From: Amycolatopsis thermoflava N1165
Lineage (GTDB): Bacteria; Actinomycetota; Actinomycetes; Mycobacteriales; Pseudonocardiaceae
Direction: 5' to 3'
DNA length: 64,000 nucleotides
Assembly (NCBI RefSeq): GCF_000473265.1
Contig: NZ_KI421511.1
Span: forward strand, 5,810,360-5,874,359
Shown: positions 55,960 through 64,000 of the stretch, piece by piece
How positions within the stretch are numbered: position 1 is the stretch's first letter
Layout: every line of letters begins with the position of its first letter
The notes under the pieces: model-generated
Seen by the model: only the letters and a program-made list of their open reading frames with translations
Database searches by the model: none
Told to the model about the DNA's origin: nothing
Made by a program: the position numbers and the translations under genes

Positions 55960-57057
55960 GTGCTCGACTTCATCTACTACCCCGTGTCCTTCATCCTGTG
56001 GTGTTGGCACAAGGTCTTCGGGTTCGTCTTCGGGGCCGACAACGCGATCACCTGGCTCCTGGCGATCATCTTCCTGACCTTCACGGTTCGCGGCATCATG
56101 TTCAAGCCGTTCGTGAACCAGGTCCGGTCGATGAAGAAGATGCAGGAGTTCGCGCCGGAACTGAAGAAGATTCAGAAGAAGTACGCGAACGACCGGCAGC
56201 GCCAGGCCGCGGAGATGCAGAAGCTCCAAAAGGAGCACGGTGTCAACCCGCTGGGCAGCTGTCTGCCGATGCTGCTGCAGATCCCGGTGTTCATCGGTCT
56301 GAACTGGGTGCTGCGCGCGTTCAGCTACAACCCGAACCCCGGCCAGCCGAAGACGGAGAACTACTTCTTCGATCAGGCGGGTGTCGAGTCCTACAACAAC
56401 GCGAAGCTGTTCGGCGTCAACATCGGCGACGCGATCCACCACACCACGATGCTCGGCGGGATGGGCGGTGGCTGGCACTGGAACGTGGCGCCGGTCGCGA
56501 TCCCGCTGATGATCCTCGCGGCGATCCTGACCCACCTCACGGCGCGGCACTCGGCGCAGCGGCAGAACCTGAACCCCGAGGCGATCACGCCGCAGACGCA
56601 GATGATGCAGCGGCTGACGATGTACATCTTCCCGCTCGGTGTGCTCGTGTTCGGTGCGTTCTTCCCGATCGGTCTGCTCGTCTACTGGCTGGCGAACAAC
56701 GGCTGGACCCTGATGCAGCAGCGCCTGGTCTACACGCGCATCGACAAGGAAGAGGCGCAGAAGAAGGCCGAGGCGGCCGAGAAGCGCAACTCGCTGGCGC
56801 CGCGCCCGGGTGCGAAGCCGAAGCCGGGCCAGAAGCCGGTGCAGCCGAAGAAGACGGACGACGGTGACGGTGCGGCCGACAAGCCGGCTGCCGACGGCAA
56901 GGCGAGCGGGCAGAAGCCGGGGTCGAAGGCCGGCTCCCCGCACCGCTTCCCGCAGCAGGGGCAGCGCCCGCAGAACGGCTCGGCGCAGAAGCGCAAGAAG
57001 CCTTCGCAGGGCGGCAAGAACTCAGGACAGAAGGGCTCGGGGCAGAAGCGCCGCTGA
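55960..57057 (+). CDS. yidC: Membrane protein insertase YidC
   Basis: Sec-linked insertase of 365 residues with five membrane segments and no large periplasmic domain. Visible blocks are ITWLLAIIFLTFTVRGIMFKPFVNQVRSMKKMQEFAPELKKIQKKY, NPLGSCLPMLLQIPVFIGLNWVL and FPLGVLVFGAFFPIGLLVYWLANNGWTLMQQ. The C-terminal tail (about 270-365) is long, basic and Pro/Gly/Gln-rich, ending in repeated GQK units that may bind the ribosome. The GTG start has GAGGAG eight bases upstream. Confidence 0.95.
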   Translation: MLDFIYYPVSFILWCWHKVFGFVFGADNAITWLLAIIFLTFTVRGIMFKPFVNQVRSMKKMQEFAPELKKIQKKYANDRQRQAAEMQKLQKEHGVNPLGSCLPMLLQIPVFIGLNWVLRAFSYNPNPGQPKTENYFFDQAGVESYNNAKLFGVNIGDAIHHTTMLGGMGGGWHWNVAPVAIPLMILAAILTHLTARHSAQRQNLNPEAITPQTQMMQRLTMYIFPLGVLVFGAFFPIGLLVYWLANNGWTLMQQRLVYTRIDKEEAQKKAEAAEKRNSLAPRPGAKPKPGQKPVQPKKTDDGDGAADKPAADGKASGQKPGSKAGSPHRFPQQGQRPQNGSAQKRKKPSQGGKNSGQKGSGQKRR

Positions 57058-57086
57058 GCGCTGGAGCCCGGTGAAAGGAGATGACG

Positions 57087-57623
57087 ATGGCGGAGACGGT
57101 CGAAGCGATCGACGCTGACGACGAGGCGCCCGCTGCGGAGGCGACGGGTTCGTCGACGGAGGACCTGCTGGTCCGCGAGGGCGACATCGCGGGCGACTAC
57201 CTGGAGCGGTTGCTGGACCTGCTCGACTACGACGGGGACATCGACCTCGACGTGGAGAGTGGCCGCGCGATCGTGAGCATCGACGGCGGTGACGACCTGG
57301 AGAAGCTGGTCGGTGGACGCGGCCAGGTGCTCGAGGCGCTGCAGGAACTGACGCGGCTCGCGGTGCAGCAGGAGACCGGCACCCGGAGCCGGCTGATGCT
57401 CGACATCGCCGGCTGGCGGGCCGGCCGCCGCGCCGAGCTGACGGAGCTGGGCCGCACGACGGCCGAGACGGTCAAGGCGACGGGTGAGAAGGTTCGGCTG
57501 CAGCCGATGAGCCCGTTCGAGCGGAAGGTCGTGCACGACGCGGTGGCGGCCGTGGGTGGCGTCAAGAGTGAGAGCGAGGGCGAAGAGCCCAAGCGGCGCG
57601 TGGTTGTGATGCCGGACGCGTAA
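57087..57623 (+). CDS. jag: Jag/KhpB RNA-binding protein (KH + R3H)
   Basis: RNA-binding regulator of 178 residues. The acidic N-terminus is followed by a KH-type domain (about 55-105: VSIDGGDDLEKLVGGRGQVLEALQELTRLAV) and an R3H domain (about 115-165: RRAELTELGRTTAETVKATGEKVRLQPMSPFERKVVHDAVA). The tail EGEEPKRRVVVMPDA is standard. I chose the second ATG (57087) because AAAGGAG is six bases upstream. Its last 150 bases are duplicated in tandem downstream. A terminator follows the stop. Confidence 0.92.
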   Translation: MAETVEAIDADDEAPAAEATGSSTEDLLVREGDIAGDYLERLLDLLDYDGDIDLDVESGRAIVSIDGGDDLEKLVGGRGQVLEALQELTRLAVQQETGTRSRLMLDIAGWRAGRRAELTELGRTTAETVKATGEKVRLQPMSPFERKVVHDAVAAVGGVKSESEGEEPKRRVVVMPDA

Positions 57624-57640
57624 GCGTTCTGATTCCGGAA

Positions 57641-57670
57641 GGCGGCCCACTCCGGTGGGCCGCCTTTCTT
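57641..57670 (+). terminator. Terminator of jag
   Basis: GGCGGCCCAC-TCCG-GTGGGCCGCC is a perfect 10-bp stem followed by TTTCTT. It is 17 bases after the jag stop and is repeated in the downstream duplication. Confidence 0.88.
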
Positions 57671-57843
57671 ATGCGCACGGTTTGAGCGGTGGCTCGGTCG
57701 TTCGGCGGGGGCGCGAAGAGTGCTCGGGATCGTCCGGCTCACGCGTCGGCTGATCGGGCGCAGACCGGGGCAGCTGCGATTGGCCTCCGCTGCCGCGGCT
57801 GCCTCGCGGTGGTGGAGGTGCGGCCGGGCGTCGTCGTGGACGA

Positions 57844-57994
57844 CAAGGCGACGGGTGAGAAGGTTCGGCTGCAGCCGATGAGCCCGTTCGAGCGGAAGGT
57901 CGTGCACGACGCGGTGGCGGCCGTGGGTGGCGTCAAGAGTGAGAGCGAGGGCGAAGAGCCCAAGCGGCGCGTGGTTGTGATGCCGGACGCGTAA
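57844..57994 (+). pseudogene. Duplicated jag C-terminal fragment
   Basis: This stretch repeats the last 50 codons of jag (from ATGEKVRLQPMSPFERK to VVVMPDA and stop) essentially without change. It lacks the KH domain and any convincing start or ribosome site. An open frame extends upstream to 57689 through unrelated spacer. It is most likely a non-functional by-product of the 371-bp duplication, although the intact R3H frame is notable. Confidence 0.75.
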
Positions 57995-58011
57995 GCGTTC
58001 TGATTCCGGAA

Positions 58012-58042
58012 GGCGGCCTACCCCGGTGGGCCGCCTTCTTTT
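58012..58042 (+). terminator. Second copy of the jag terminator
   Basis: GGCGGCC...GGGCCGCC stem with loop TACCCCGGT, followed by TTCTTTT. It is the duplicated terminator, altered in the loop side but still able to fold. Confidence 0.7.
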
Positions 58043-58458
58043 ATGCCCACGGTTTGAGCAGTCGCTCGGCCGTTCGGCAGGGGCGCGATGAGTGCTCGGG
58101 ATCGTCCGGCTGACGCGTCGGCTGATCGGGCGCAGACCGGGGCAGCCGGGATCGGCCTCCGCTGCCGCGGCCGCCTCGCGGTGGTGGAGGTGCGGCCGGG
58201 CGTCGTCGTGGACGACAAGGCGACGGGTGAGAAGGTGCGGCTGCAGCCGATGAGCCCGTTCGAGCGGAAGAGTGGCCGGGATCGCCCGGCTGACGCGTCG
58301 GCTGATCGGGCGCAGGCCCGGGGCAGCCGAGATGGGCCTCCGCTACCGCGGGCGCCCGGTGGTGGCGCCGCTGCGGCGTCCGGTCGTGGAGGGCAAGGCA
58401 ACCGCGAGAAGGATTGGCTGCCGTCGGCCGTCGCGCGGCGAGGGGCACGTGGCTTTCG

Positions 58459-58472
58459 GTTTCACGTGGAAC
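58459..58472. other. parS: parS site 1 (variant)
   Basis: GTTTCACGTGGAAC matches the ParB site GTTTCACGTGAAAC except for one base in the right arm. It lies upstream of rsmG at the edge of the repeat region. Confidence 0.8.
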
Positions 58473-58495
58473 CGGCGACTGCCGCTTCCCGACCC

Positions 58496-58509
58496 GTTTC
58501 ACGTGAAAC
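58496..58509. other. parS: parS site 2 (perfect)
   Basis: GTTTCACGTGAAAC is the exact canonical ParB-binding palindrome, 37 bp from site 1. Confidence 0.92.
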
Positions 58510-58575
58510 CGTCCACAGTTGCGGTCCGCCTCCCCGCGATGATGTTCGCGTCGTGGAGAATCGGGGGCGTTGGTC

Positions 58576-58589
58576 GTTTCACGTGAAAC
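58576..58589. other. parS: parS site 3 (perfect)
   Basis: GTTTCACGTGAAAC, exact palindrome, 80 bp from site 2 and 13 bases before the chosen rsmG start. ParB spreading here could influence rsmG-parAB expression. Confidence 0.92.
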
Positions 58590-58602
58590 CCGAGGAGTGC
58601 TA

Positions 58603-59259
58603 GTGGTGCCGGTGCCCGAGGTGGCTGGGCGAGTGTTCGGCGATGGGCTCGATCAGGCCGTCGCCTTCGCTGAGATGCTCGAGCGGTTCGGCGTCGAGCG
58701 GGGGTTGATCGGGCCGCGTGAGGTGGAGCGGCTCTGGGATCGGCACCTCCTCAACTCCGCCGTCGTCGGTGAGCGGATCGCGGATGGCGCCCGGGTGATC
58801 GATGTCGGGTCCGGCGCCGGCTTTCCCGGAGTGCCGCTCGCCATCGCGCGGCCGGATCTCGATGTCGTTCTCGTGGAGCCCATGGCTCGTCGGGCGGACT
58901 GGTTGAACGAAGTCGCCGAGACCATCAAACTGGACGTCACCGTCGTGCGCGGCCGGGCTGAAGAGAAGGCGCTCCGGGAGCGAGTCGGGACCGCGGATGT
59001 CGTCACGTCGCGGGCCGTCGCTCCCCTCGCGCGTTTGGCGGGCTGGTGCCTCCCCCTCGTCCGGGAGGGTGGCATGATGCTCGCAGTCAAGGGAGCTAGT
59101 GCCCGGGACGAAGTTGCCCGTGACGCGAAGGCGGTCGCCCGCGTCGGTGGGGGTGCTCCAACGGTCTCTGAGTGCGGGGTCGGCGTGCTCGAAACGCCGA
59201 CGACCGTGGTGCGGGTGGAGCGCGTACGAAGTGCCCGTCGCCCGCGCCGTGCGGGATGA
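58603..59259 (+). CDS. rsmG: 16S rRNA (guanine-527-N7) methyltransferase RsmG
   Basis: Methylates G527 of 16S rRNA; loss gives low-level streptomycin resistance in related bacteria. It has 218 residues. It shows GPREVERLWDRHLLNSAVVGERI, SAM motif VIDVGSGAGFPGVPLAIARPDLDVVLVEP, RRADWLNEVAETIKL and TSRAVAPLARLAGWCLPLV. I chose the GTG at 58603 behind CGAGGAG; a longer frame would translate through parS site 3. It precedes parA. Confidence 0.94.
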   Translation: MVPVPEVAGRVFGDGLDQAVAFAEMLERFGVERGLIGPREVERLWDRHLLNSAVVGERIADGARVIDVGSGAGFPGVPLAIARPDLDVVLVEPMARRADWLNEVAETIKLDVTVVRGRAEEKALRERVGTADVVTSRAVAPLARLAGWCLPLVREGGMMLAVKGASARDEVARDAKAVARVGGGAPTVSECGVGVLETPTTVVRVERVRSARRPRRAG

Positions 59260-59313
59260 CAGGATGGCGTACTGGATGGCTTGTGGAGGCCAGATCAGCA
59301 TGATGCGACCCAT

Positions 59314-59327
59314 GTTCCACGTGAAAC
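59314..59327. other. parS: parS site 4 (variant)
   Basis: GTTCCACGTGAAAC has one base changed in the left arm from the canonical parS. It lies 35 bases upstream of the parA start. Confidence 0.8.
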
Positions 59328-59361
59328 CAACAGTGTCGATTGCGGAAAGGTGGCTCGGCCG

Positions 59362-60264
59362 GTGACCCCGCCTGCGTCAGACTGGACCCCCATTGCCGAA
59401 GAAGCCGAGCGCGCCGCCCGCGTGCTGCACCCGGAACCCAACTCCCTCCCCCGGCCTGATCAGCGCCGTGTGCTGACCGTCGCCAACCAGAAGGGCGGCG
59501 TCGGCAAGACGACCAGCGCCGTCAACCTCGCCGCGGCCCTCGCGGTGCACGGCCTCAAGACCCTCGTCATCGACCTCGATCCGCAGGGCAACGCCAGCAC
59601 CGCGCTCAACGTGGACCACCGCTCCGGCACCCCCTCCATCTACGACGTCCTCCTCGGCGACCTCCCCCTGGGCGAGGCGATGGCCGTCAGCGAGCAGTCC
59701 CCCAACTTGTTCTGTGTCCCCGCGACGATCGACCTCGCCGGCGCGGAGATCGAGCTCGTCGAGATGCCCTCCCGTGAATCGCGGCTGAAGGAGGCGCTCA
59801 CCGGCGAGGTCGTCGACCAGCTCGGCGTCGACTACGTCTTCATCGACTGCCCGCCCTCGCTCGGCCTCCTCACCGTCAACGCCATGGTCGCCGCACGCGA
59901 GGTGCTCATCCCGATCCAGTGCGAGTACTACGCACTCGAAGGCCTCGGGCAGCTCCTCAGCAACATCGAGCTGGTGCAGAAGCACCTCAACCCCGGCCTC
60001 TCCGTCTCGACGATCCTCCTCACCATGTACGACGGCCGCACCAAGCTGGCCGACCAGGTGACCGCCGAGGTGCGCGACCACTTCGGCGACGTCGTCCTCA
60101 AGACCGTCATCCCCCGCAACGTGAAGGTGTCCGAGGCGCCCAGCTACGGCCAGACCGTGCTGGCGTACGACCCGGGTTCGCGGGGCGCGATGAGCTATGT
60201 CGATGCGGCTCGCGAACTCGCGGAGCGTGGCAGCAGCAACGGATCGAGGAGGGGCACGTTATGA
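59362..60264 (+). CDS. parA: Chromosome-partitioning ATPase ParA (Soj)
   Basis: Deviant Walker ATPase that segregates origins with ParB, 300 residues. Walker A is [21 protein letters not shown]' [14 protein letters not shown], Walker [17 protein letters not shown], and [17 protein letters not shown] is the conserved interface. It has a 60-residue N-terminal extension typical of actinobacteria. The start could be GTG 59362 or GTG 59353. The stop overlaps the parB start (ATGA). Confidence 0.95.
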   Translation: MTPPASDWTPIAEEAERAARVLHPEPNSLPRPDQRRVLTVANQKGGVGKTTSAVNLAAALAVHGLKTLVIDLDPQGNASTALNVDHRSGTPSIYDVLLGDLPLGEAMAVSEQSPNLFCVPATIDLAGAEIELVEMPSRESRLKEALTGEVVDQLGVDYVFIDCPPSLGLLTVNAMVAAREVLIPIQCEYYALEGLGQLLSNIELVQKHLNPGLSVSTILLTMYDGRTKLADQVTAEVRDHFGDVVLKTVIPRNVKVSEAPSYGQTVLAYDPGSRGAMSYVDAARELAERGSSNGSRRGTL

Positions 60265-61262
60265 CCGAACGCAGGGGTGGCCTGGGGCGCGGCCTGGCCG
60301 CGCTGATCCCGACCGGACCGCCCGCAGGCGAGAACACCCCCAGCGCGCCGGCTCGCCCGGAGGCGCCGTCCCGCAACGGCGACAAGGACTGGTTCGCAGC
60401 CAACAGCGAGGTCGTGCCCAGCGGTGAGGTGGCCGGCGCCGTCTACCGCGAGATCCCGACGAGCTCGGTCAAGCCCAACCCGAAGCAGCCGCGGCAGGTC
60501 TTCGACGAGGACGCCCTTGCGGAGCTGGAACACTCGATCCGCGAGTTCGGCCTCATGCAGCCGATCGTCGTCCGCGAACTCGGCGGCGGCGAGTACGAGC
60601 TCGTCATGGGCGAGCGCCGTCTGCGCGCGTCGCAGCGGGCCGAGCTGGAGAACATCCCGGCCATCGTCCGGCAGACCGCCGACGAAGCGATGCTCCGGGA
60701 CGCCCTCCTGGAGAACATCCACCGCGTCCAGCTGAACCCGCTCGAAGAGGCGGCCGCCTACCAGCAGCTGCTCGACGAGTTCGAGGTGACGCACGAGGAG
60801 CTCGCCTCCCGCATCGGCCGCAGCCGCCCGGTCATCACCAACACCATCCGGCTGCTCAAACTCCCCCTCCCCGTGCAGCGCCGCGTCGCGGCCGGGGTCC
60901 TCTCCGCCGGGCACGCCCGGGCGCTGCTCTCACTCGAAGATCCGGAGCAGCAGGAGGAGCTCGCGACGCGCATCGTCGCCGAGGGGCTCTCGGTCCGCGC
61001 GACCGAGGAGGCGGTGACGCTCAAGAAGAGCGAGGCGCCGGCCAAGCCGAAAGCCGCTCCCCGCAAGGCGATGCAGGCGCCCGGTCTCCAGGATCTGGCG
61101 AACCGGCTGTCGGACACCTTCGACACGCGCGTCAAGGTCGACCTCGGCCGCCGGAAGGGACGCATCGTCGTCGAGTTCGGCTCGATCGACGATCTGGAGC
61201 GAATCGTCTCGATCATGGACCCGAATCGGGCAAATCAGGCACTCAAAACCGATGAGGAATGA
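60261..61262 (+). CDS. parB: Chromosome-partitioning protein ParB (Spo0J)
   Basis: CTP-dependent parS-binding clamp of 333 residues. It shows the N-terminal [12 protein letters not shown] box, a disordered linker, the CTPase domain with [36 protein letters not shown] and [11 protein letters not shown], and the [16 protein letters not shown] helix. The HTH is [22 protein letters not shown]; the C-terminal dimer domain is ELRTRVKVD-like ([21 protein letters not shown]). It is coupled to parA; five parS-type sites are in the window. Confidence 0.96.
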   Translation: MTERRGGLGRGLAALIPTGPPAGENTPSAPARPEAPSRNGDKDWFAANSEVVPSGEVAGAVYREIPTSSVKPNPKQPRQVFDEDALAELEHSIREFGLMQPIVVRELGGGEYELVMGERRLRASQRAELENIPAIVRQTADEAMLRDALLENIHRVQLNPLEEAAAYQQLLDEFEVTHEELASRIGRSRPVITNTIRLLKLPLPVQRRVAAGVLSAGHARALLSLEDPEQQEELATRIVAEGLSVRATEEAVTLKKSEAPAKPKAAPRKAMQAPGLQDLANRLSDTFDTRVKVDLGRRKGRIVVEFGSIDDLERIVSIMDPNRANQALKTDEE

Positions 61263-61302
61263 CACCAGGTCGTTTCGTCACGGTGATGATTTGATCTGAC
61301 AA

Positions 61303-61343
61303 CACTGAGGGCCACCTCCCGCTCGGGAAGGTGGCCCTCAGTG
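61303..61343. terminator. Bidirectional terminator between parB and the Ddl-like gene
   Basis: CACTGAGGGCCACC and GGTGGCCCTCAGTG form a long stem (with CTCCC/GGGA extension) in the gap between the convergent genes. It lies 41 bases after the parB stop. Confidence 0.85.
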
Positions 61344-61357
61344 GTTCGGGGGACGTG

Positions 61358-62308
61358 TCAGGCGGACCGGCGGATCGCCCGCGCGACGAGATCGGCGAAC
61401 ACGGCGCCGAGCGACGTGCCCGCGGTCTCGATCGCCATCGGCACGGTCGACGTCTCGGTGAGGCCCGGCGACGAGTTCACTTCGAGGAACTGGACGGCGC
61501 CGTCGACGGTCACGATCGCGTCGGTCCGGGAGATGTCCCGCAGACCGAGGAGCTTGTGCGCGGCGACAGCCAGCTCGCCGACCGCCTTCGCGGACTCCTC
61601 CGGCAGCCGGGCCGGCGCGAAGAAGTCGGTCAGCCCGGCGGTGTAGCGCGAGGTGTAGTCGTAGACGCCGCTCTCCGGCACGATCTCCACGGCGGGCAGC
61701 GCCTCCGGCTCCCCGTCCCGCTCGACGACCGCCACCGCGACCTCGACGCCCTCGACCAGCCGCTCCGCCAGCACGGTGTCGCCGTACGCGAAGCAGCCGA
61801 CCATGGCGGCGGGCAGCTCGGCGGCGTCCCGCACGACCTGGGCGCCCAGTGCGGACCCGCCCTGGTCGGGCTTCAGGATCAGCGGCAGGCCCAGGTGGTC
61901 GACGATCGCGTCGAGCACGCCCTGCGCGCCCAGCTCCCGGAACGTGCTGTGCGGCAGCACGACCCAGTCCGGCGTCGCGTACCCGGCGGCGGACAGCACG
62001 GCCTTCGCGGTCGGCTTGTCCCACGCCCGACGGCACCCGCGCGAGCTGGTGCCCACGTACGGCACCTTCAGCATCTCCAGGACGGTCTGCACCGACCCGT
62101 TCTCGCCCTGACCACCGTGCAGCGCCACGACGGCCGCGTCGGGCCGCTCGGACCGCAACCGGTCGAGCAGGCCCGCGTCGGTGTCCCACTCCTCGACGGT
62201 CAGCCCCTGCTCCCGCAGCGCGGCGGACAGCCTGCGGCCGGACCGCAGCGAGACATCGCGCTCATGCGAAAGCCCGCCCGCGAGAACGGCGACGGTCGGC
62301 ATAACCAC
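61358..62308 (-). CDS. D-alanine-D-alanine ligase-like ATP-grasp enzyme
   Basis: ATP-grasp ligase of 316 residues. The N-terminal domain has VAVLAGGLSHERDVSLRSG and VVALHGGQGENGSVQTVLEMLKVPYVG. The central domain has LILKPDQGGSALGAQVV and AVAVVERDG. The C-terminal part has VYDYTSRYTAG, LRDISRTDAIV and the metal/ADP motif FLEVNSSPGLTETSTVPMAIE. The glycine-rich GGSALGA loop departs from the usual EGSSxG, and it is short for a housekeeping Ddl (about 340-370). It may be a second, specialised ligase. I chose the GTG at 62308 behind GAGGAGAG; ATG 62302 is next. Confidence 0.8.
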   Translation of the reverse strand: MVMPTVAVLAGGLSHERDVSLRSGRRLSAALREQGLTVEEWDTDAGLLDRLRSERPDAAVVALHGGQGENGSVQTVLEMLKVPYVGTSSRGCRRAWDKPTAKAVLSAAGYATPDWVVLPHSTFRELGAQGVLDAIVDHLGLPLILKPDQGGSALGAQVVRDAAELPAAMVGCFAYGDTVLAERLVEGVEVAVAVVERDGEPEALPAVEIVPESGVYDYTSRYTAGLTDFFAPARLPEESAKAVGELAVAAHKLLGLRDISRTDAIVTVDGAVQFLEVNSSPGLTETSTVPMAIETAGTSLGAVFADLVARAIRRSA

Positions 62309-62357
62309 GCCGGCACTCTCCTCAATCAACAGTCTAAATAGGACTCAGCAGCGGCGA

Positions 62358-63671
62358 TCAGGCCGTGTCCGGCGACGGCGTCTCCGGGCCGGGGATCGCG
62401 CGCATGCTGACGTTACCGAACGTGCGCACCAGGTCCATTTCGGACTCGAGCACCGCGGCCAGGCGCCGCACGCCCTCCTTGATCCGCTCGGGCGTCGGGT
62501 AGCAGTACGACAGCCGCATCTGCCTGCTGCCGAAACCGTCGGCGTAGAAACCGGTGCCGGACGCGTACGCGACCCGGGCGGTGACGGCGCGCGGCAGCAT
62601 CGCCTTGGTGTCGACACCCTCCGGCACCGTCACCCACACGTAGAAACCGCCGTCCGGGTTCGTCCAGCTGCAGCCGGACGGCAGGTGCTGCTCCAGGGCG
62701 GAGAGCATCGCGTCCCGCCGCTCCCGGTAGTTCTCGCGGAAGGTCTTGATCTGGCCCTTCCAGTCGTGCGTGGCCAGGTACCGCGACACGATCATCTGGT
62801 TGAGGCTCGGCGGGCACAGCGTGGCCGACTCGGCGGCCAGCACCAGCTTCTCCCGCACCGCGTGCGGCGCCAGCACCCAGCCGACCCGCAGGCCGGACGC
62901 GAACGTCTTGGAGAACGAGCCCAGGTACACCACGTTGTCCGGGTCGAGCGACCGCAGCGCCGGGTAGGTCTGGCCGTCGAAGCCGAGCAGCCCGTACGGG
63001 TTGTCCTCGACGACCAGCACGCCGTGCGCCCGGCAGATGGCGAGGATCTCGGCGCGCCGTTCGACCGCGAGCGTCACGCCGGCCGGGTTGTGGAAGTTCG
63101 GGATCGTGTAGAGGAACTTGACGCGCTGACCGGCGCGCTCGGCGGCCGCGAGAGCCTCCCGCAGCGCCTCCGGCACCAGCCCCTGGTCGTCCATCACGAC
63201 GTGCACAACCTTGGCCTGGTACGCGGCGAACGAGCCCAGCGCGCCCACGTAGGAGGGCCCCTCGGCCAGCACGACGTCGCCCGGGTCGCAGAACAGCCGG
63301 GTGACCATGTCCAGGCCCATCTGGGAGCCGACGGTCACGACGACGTCGTCGGAGTGCGCGTTGATGCCCTCCATCGCCATGACCTCGCAGATCTGCTCGC
63401 GCAGCACGGGCACGCCCTGCGCGGAGCCGTACTGCAGCGCGACCAGGCCGTCCTCCGCGATGATCTCCCCCACCTGCGCGGAGAGGCTGTCCAGCGGGAG
63501 CGCGGCGAGGTTCGGCATGCCGCCGGCGAGCGAAACCACCTCCGGGCGGCTGGCCACCGCGAAGAGAGCTCGGATCTCCGACGCCGTCATGCCTGCCGTG
63601 CGGGCGGCGTAACGGGCGAGGTGGGGATCGAGGTCTCGGCGGCCAGTGTGCTCGGGTGGATTCGCAGTCAT
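62358..63671 (-). CDS. PLP-dependent aminotransferase, MocR-core/2-aminoadipate type
   Basis: Fold-type I aminotransferase of 437 residues without a GntR domain. It shows VVSLAGGMPNLAALP, ALQYGSAQGVPVLREQICEVM, YTIPNFHNPAGVTLAVERRAEIL, VVEDNPYGLLGFDG, the Schiff-base Lys in YLGSFSKTFASGLRVGWVLAP, and the terminal MRLSYCYPTPERIKEGVRRL. It resembles LysN/2-aminoadipate or aromatic aminotransferases; the amino donor is unknown. It is separated from the Ddl-like gene by 49 bases and may be co-transcribed with it. Confidence 0.85.
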   Translation of the reverse strand: MTANPPEHTGRRDLDPHLARYAARTAGMTASEIRALFAVASRPEVVSLAGGMPNLAALPLDSLSAQVGEIIAEDGLVALQYGSAQGVPVLREQICEVMAMEGINAHSDDVVVTVGSQMGLDMVTRLFCDPGDVVLAEGPSYVGALGSFAAYQAKVVHVVMDDQGLVPEALREALAAAERAGQRVKFLYTIPNFHNPAGVTLAVERRAEILAICRAHGVLVVEDNPYGLLGFDGQTYPALRSLDPDNVVYLGSFSKTFASGLRVGWVLAPHAVREKLVLAAESATLCPPSLNQMIVSRYLATHDWKGQIKTFRENYRERRDAMLSALEQHLPSGCSWTNPDGGFYVWVTVPEGVDTKAMLPRAVTARVAYASGTGFYADGFGSRQMRLSYCYPTPERIKEGVRRLAAVLESEMDLVRTFGNVSMRAIPGPETPSPDTA

Positions 63672-63852
63672 CGCACTTCGCTCTGTCGAATGGTCAGTTT
63701 CCCGAGTGTAACCACTCGTCCTTGTGATATTCCCGGCCTTCCGGCGTGAGTCACAGACGCCTATCCTCGAATGCGGCCGAGCAGGCTGTGGCGGTGCGCC
63801 ACGCCCTGCTCCACGTCGGGCCGGCCGCCGCGAAATCCGGGGAGGGGATCAG

Positions 63853-64000
63853 GTGTCGCGTCGAGTCGTGGGCGTCACCCTCGACAACCTGGAACACCTG
63901 CCCAAGAACTGCCGCCGGTGCGTGTACTGGGAGCTCGCGCCGCACCTGCGCGCGCAGGCGGAGGAGTTCGGCCAGACCGAGGTCGAGAAGGAGGCCTGGG
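63853..64000 (+). CDS. Probable GNAT-family acetyltransferase (partial, 3' end outside window)
   Basis: Only the first 49 residues are present: SRRVVGVTLDNLEHLPKNC after the GTG, then RRCVYWELAPHLRAQAEEFG and TEVEKEAW. The paired Cys and WELAP pattern matches a conserved actinobacterial GNAT protein that follows the parAB region. No catalytic part is visible, so the call rests on the N-terminus alone. GGAGGGG lies five bases upstream of the GTG. Confidence 0.65.
   Translation, partial: MSRRVVGVTLDNLEHLPKNCRRCVYWELAPHLRAQAEEFGQTEVEKEAW

Larger units (their letters stand above)
57473..58440. repeat. 371-bp tandem duplication including the 3' end of jag
   Basis: A unit of 371-372 bp starts at CAAGGCGACGGGTGAG at 57473 (inside jag), 57844 and 58216, and a worn fourth start is near 58394. 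Unit 1 and unit 2 are almost identical over the jag R3H-to-stop segment, the terminator and the following spacer. Unit 3 has a deletion joining GCGGAAG to the GAGTG...CGGGATCG part (58267-58275), and later parts diverge. The 979 bases between jag and rsmG are thus made of repeats plus parS sites. Confidence 0.88.

Noticed and set aside
57689..57994. Open frame of 101 codons containing the duplicated jag R3H segment as a possible gene
   Set aside because: The first half is spacer sequence with no ribosome site; the frame exists because the jag end was copied. Listed as a pseudogene fragment instead.

Overview
The window is about 70% G+C and comes from an actinobacterial chromosome, most likely Pseudonocardiales (Amycolatopsis-like). 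This rests on the fhaA-fhaB-pstP-rodA-pbpA-pknA-pknB cluster, crgA, a class E sortase, F420-type oxidoreductases, gnd between dnaN and recF, and frequent GTG starts. I recognised these families by eye from the translations; no database search was possible.

The window contains the chromosomal replication origin. Reading leftward from about 55 kb on the minus strand are dnaA, an inserted divergent LysR/EamA pair, an oriC-like array of DnaA boxes (50.7-51.05 kb), dnaN, gnd, recF, dciA (DUF721), gyrB, gyrA, a DUF3566 membrane protein and tRNA-Ile. Reading rightward on the plus strand are rpmH, rnpA, yidD, yidC, jag, rsmG, parA and parB, with four parS sites between jag and parA. A minus-strand Ddl-like ligase and an aminotransferase follow, and the window ends in the start of a probable GNAT gene.

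Region by region: 1-10.4 kb is accessory metabolism. It holds a peptide/nickel-type ABC importer with a GntR regulator, an ArsR-SRPBCC pair, a patatin, a macrolide-type glycosyltransferase, a PPOX protein, PLP enzymes, an FKBP and a LysR/dehydratase pair. At 10.46 kb is a small gene resembling a Bell-type cell-death effector with a RHIM-like (BASS3) amyloid motif. 11.1-20.4 kb is the Ser/Thr kinase, phosphatase and cell-elongation operon, in which five genes overlap or nearly abut. 20.4-28.7 kb holds an ABC exporter pair coupled to pabA/trpG, fprA, sortase E, crgA, a PH-like protein, rhomboid, ppiA and a histone-H1-like membrane protein. 28.8-34.5 kb holds a lipoprotein, a secreted M14 carboxypeptidase, a YheO-type regulator, a spermidine-synthase-like protein and a three-gene membrane operon I cannot identify. 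34.5-41.2 kb holds tRNA-Ala with a repeat array, DLW-39, a BBE flavoenzyme, CsbD, an unusual MerR-PP2C fusion, a YceI protein, a SpoIIE-type phosphatase, an LLM enzyme and tRNA-Ile.

The most interesting points are the Bell/BASS3 candidate at 10.46 kb, a 371-bp tandem duplication carrying the 3' end of jag next to the parS cluster, the MerR-PP2C fusion, and DnaA boxes embedded in the dciA and PH-protein coding starts. Others are the separation of dnaA from oriC, the FUS-like Tyr/Gly/Gln linker of FhaA, and a SoxR-like MerR promoter with no adjacent regulator. No CRISPR array, insertion sequence, prophage or rRNA operon was seen.
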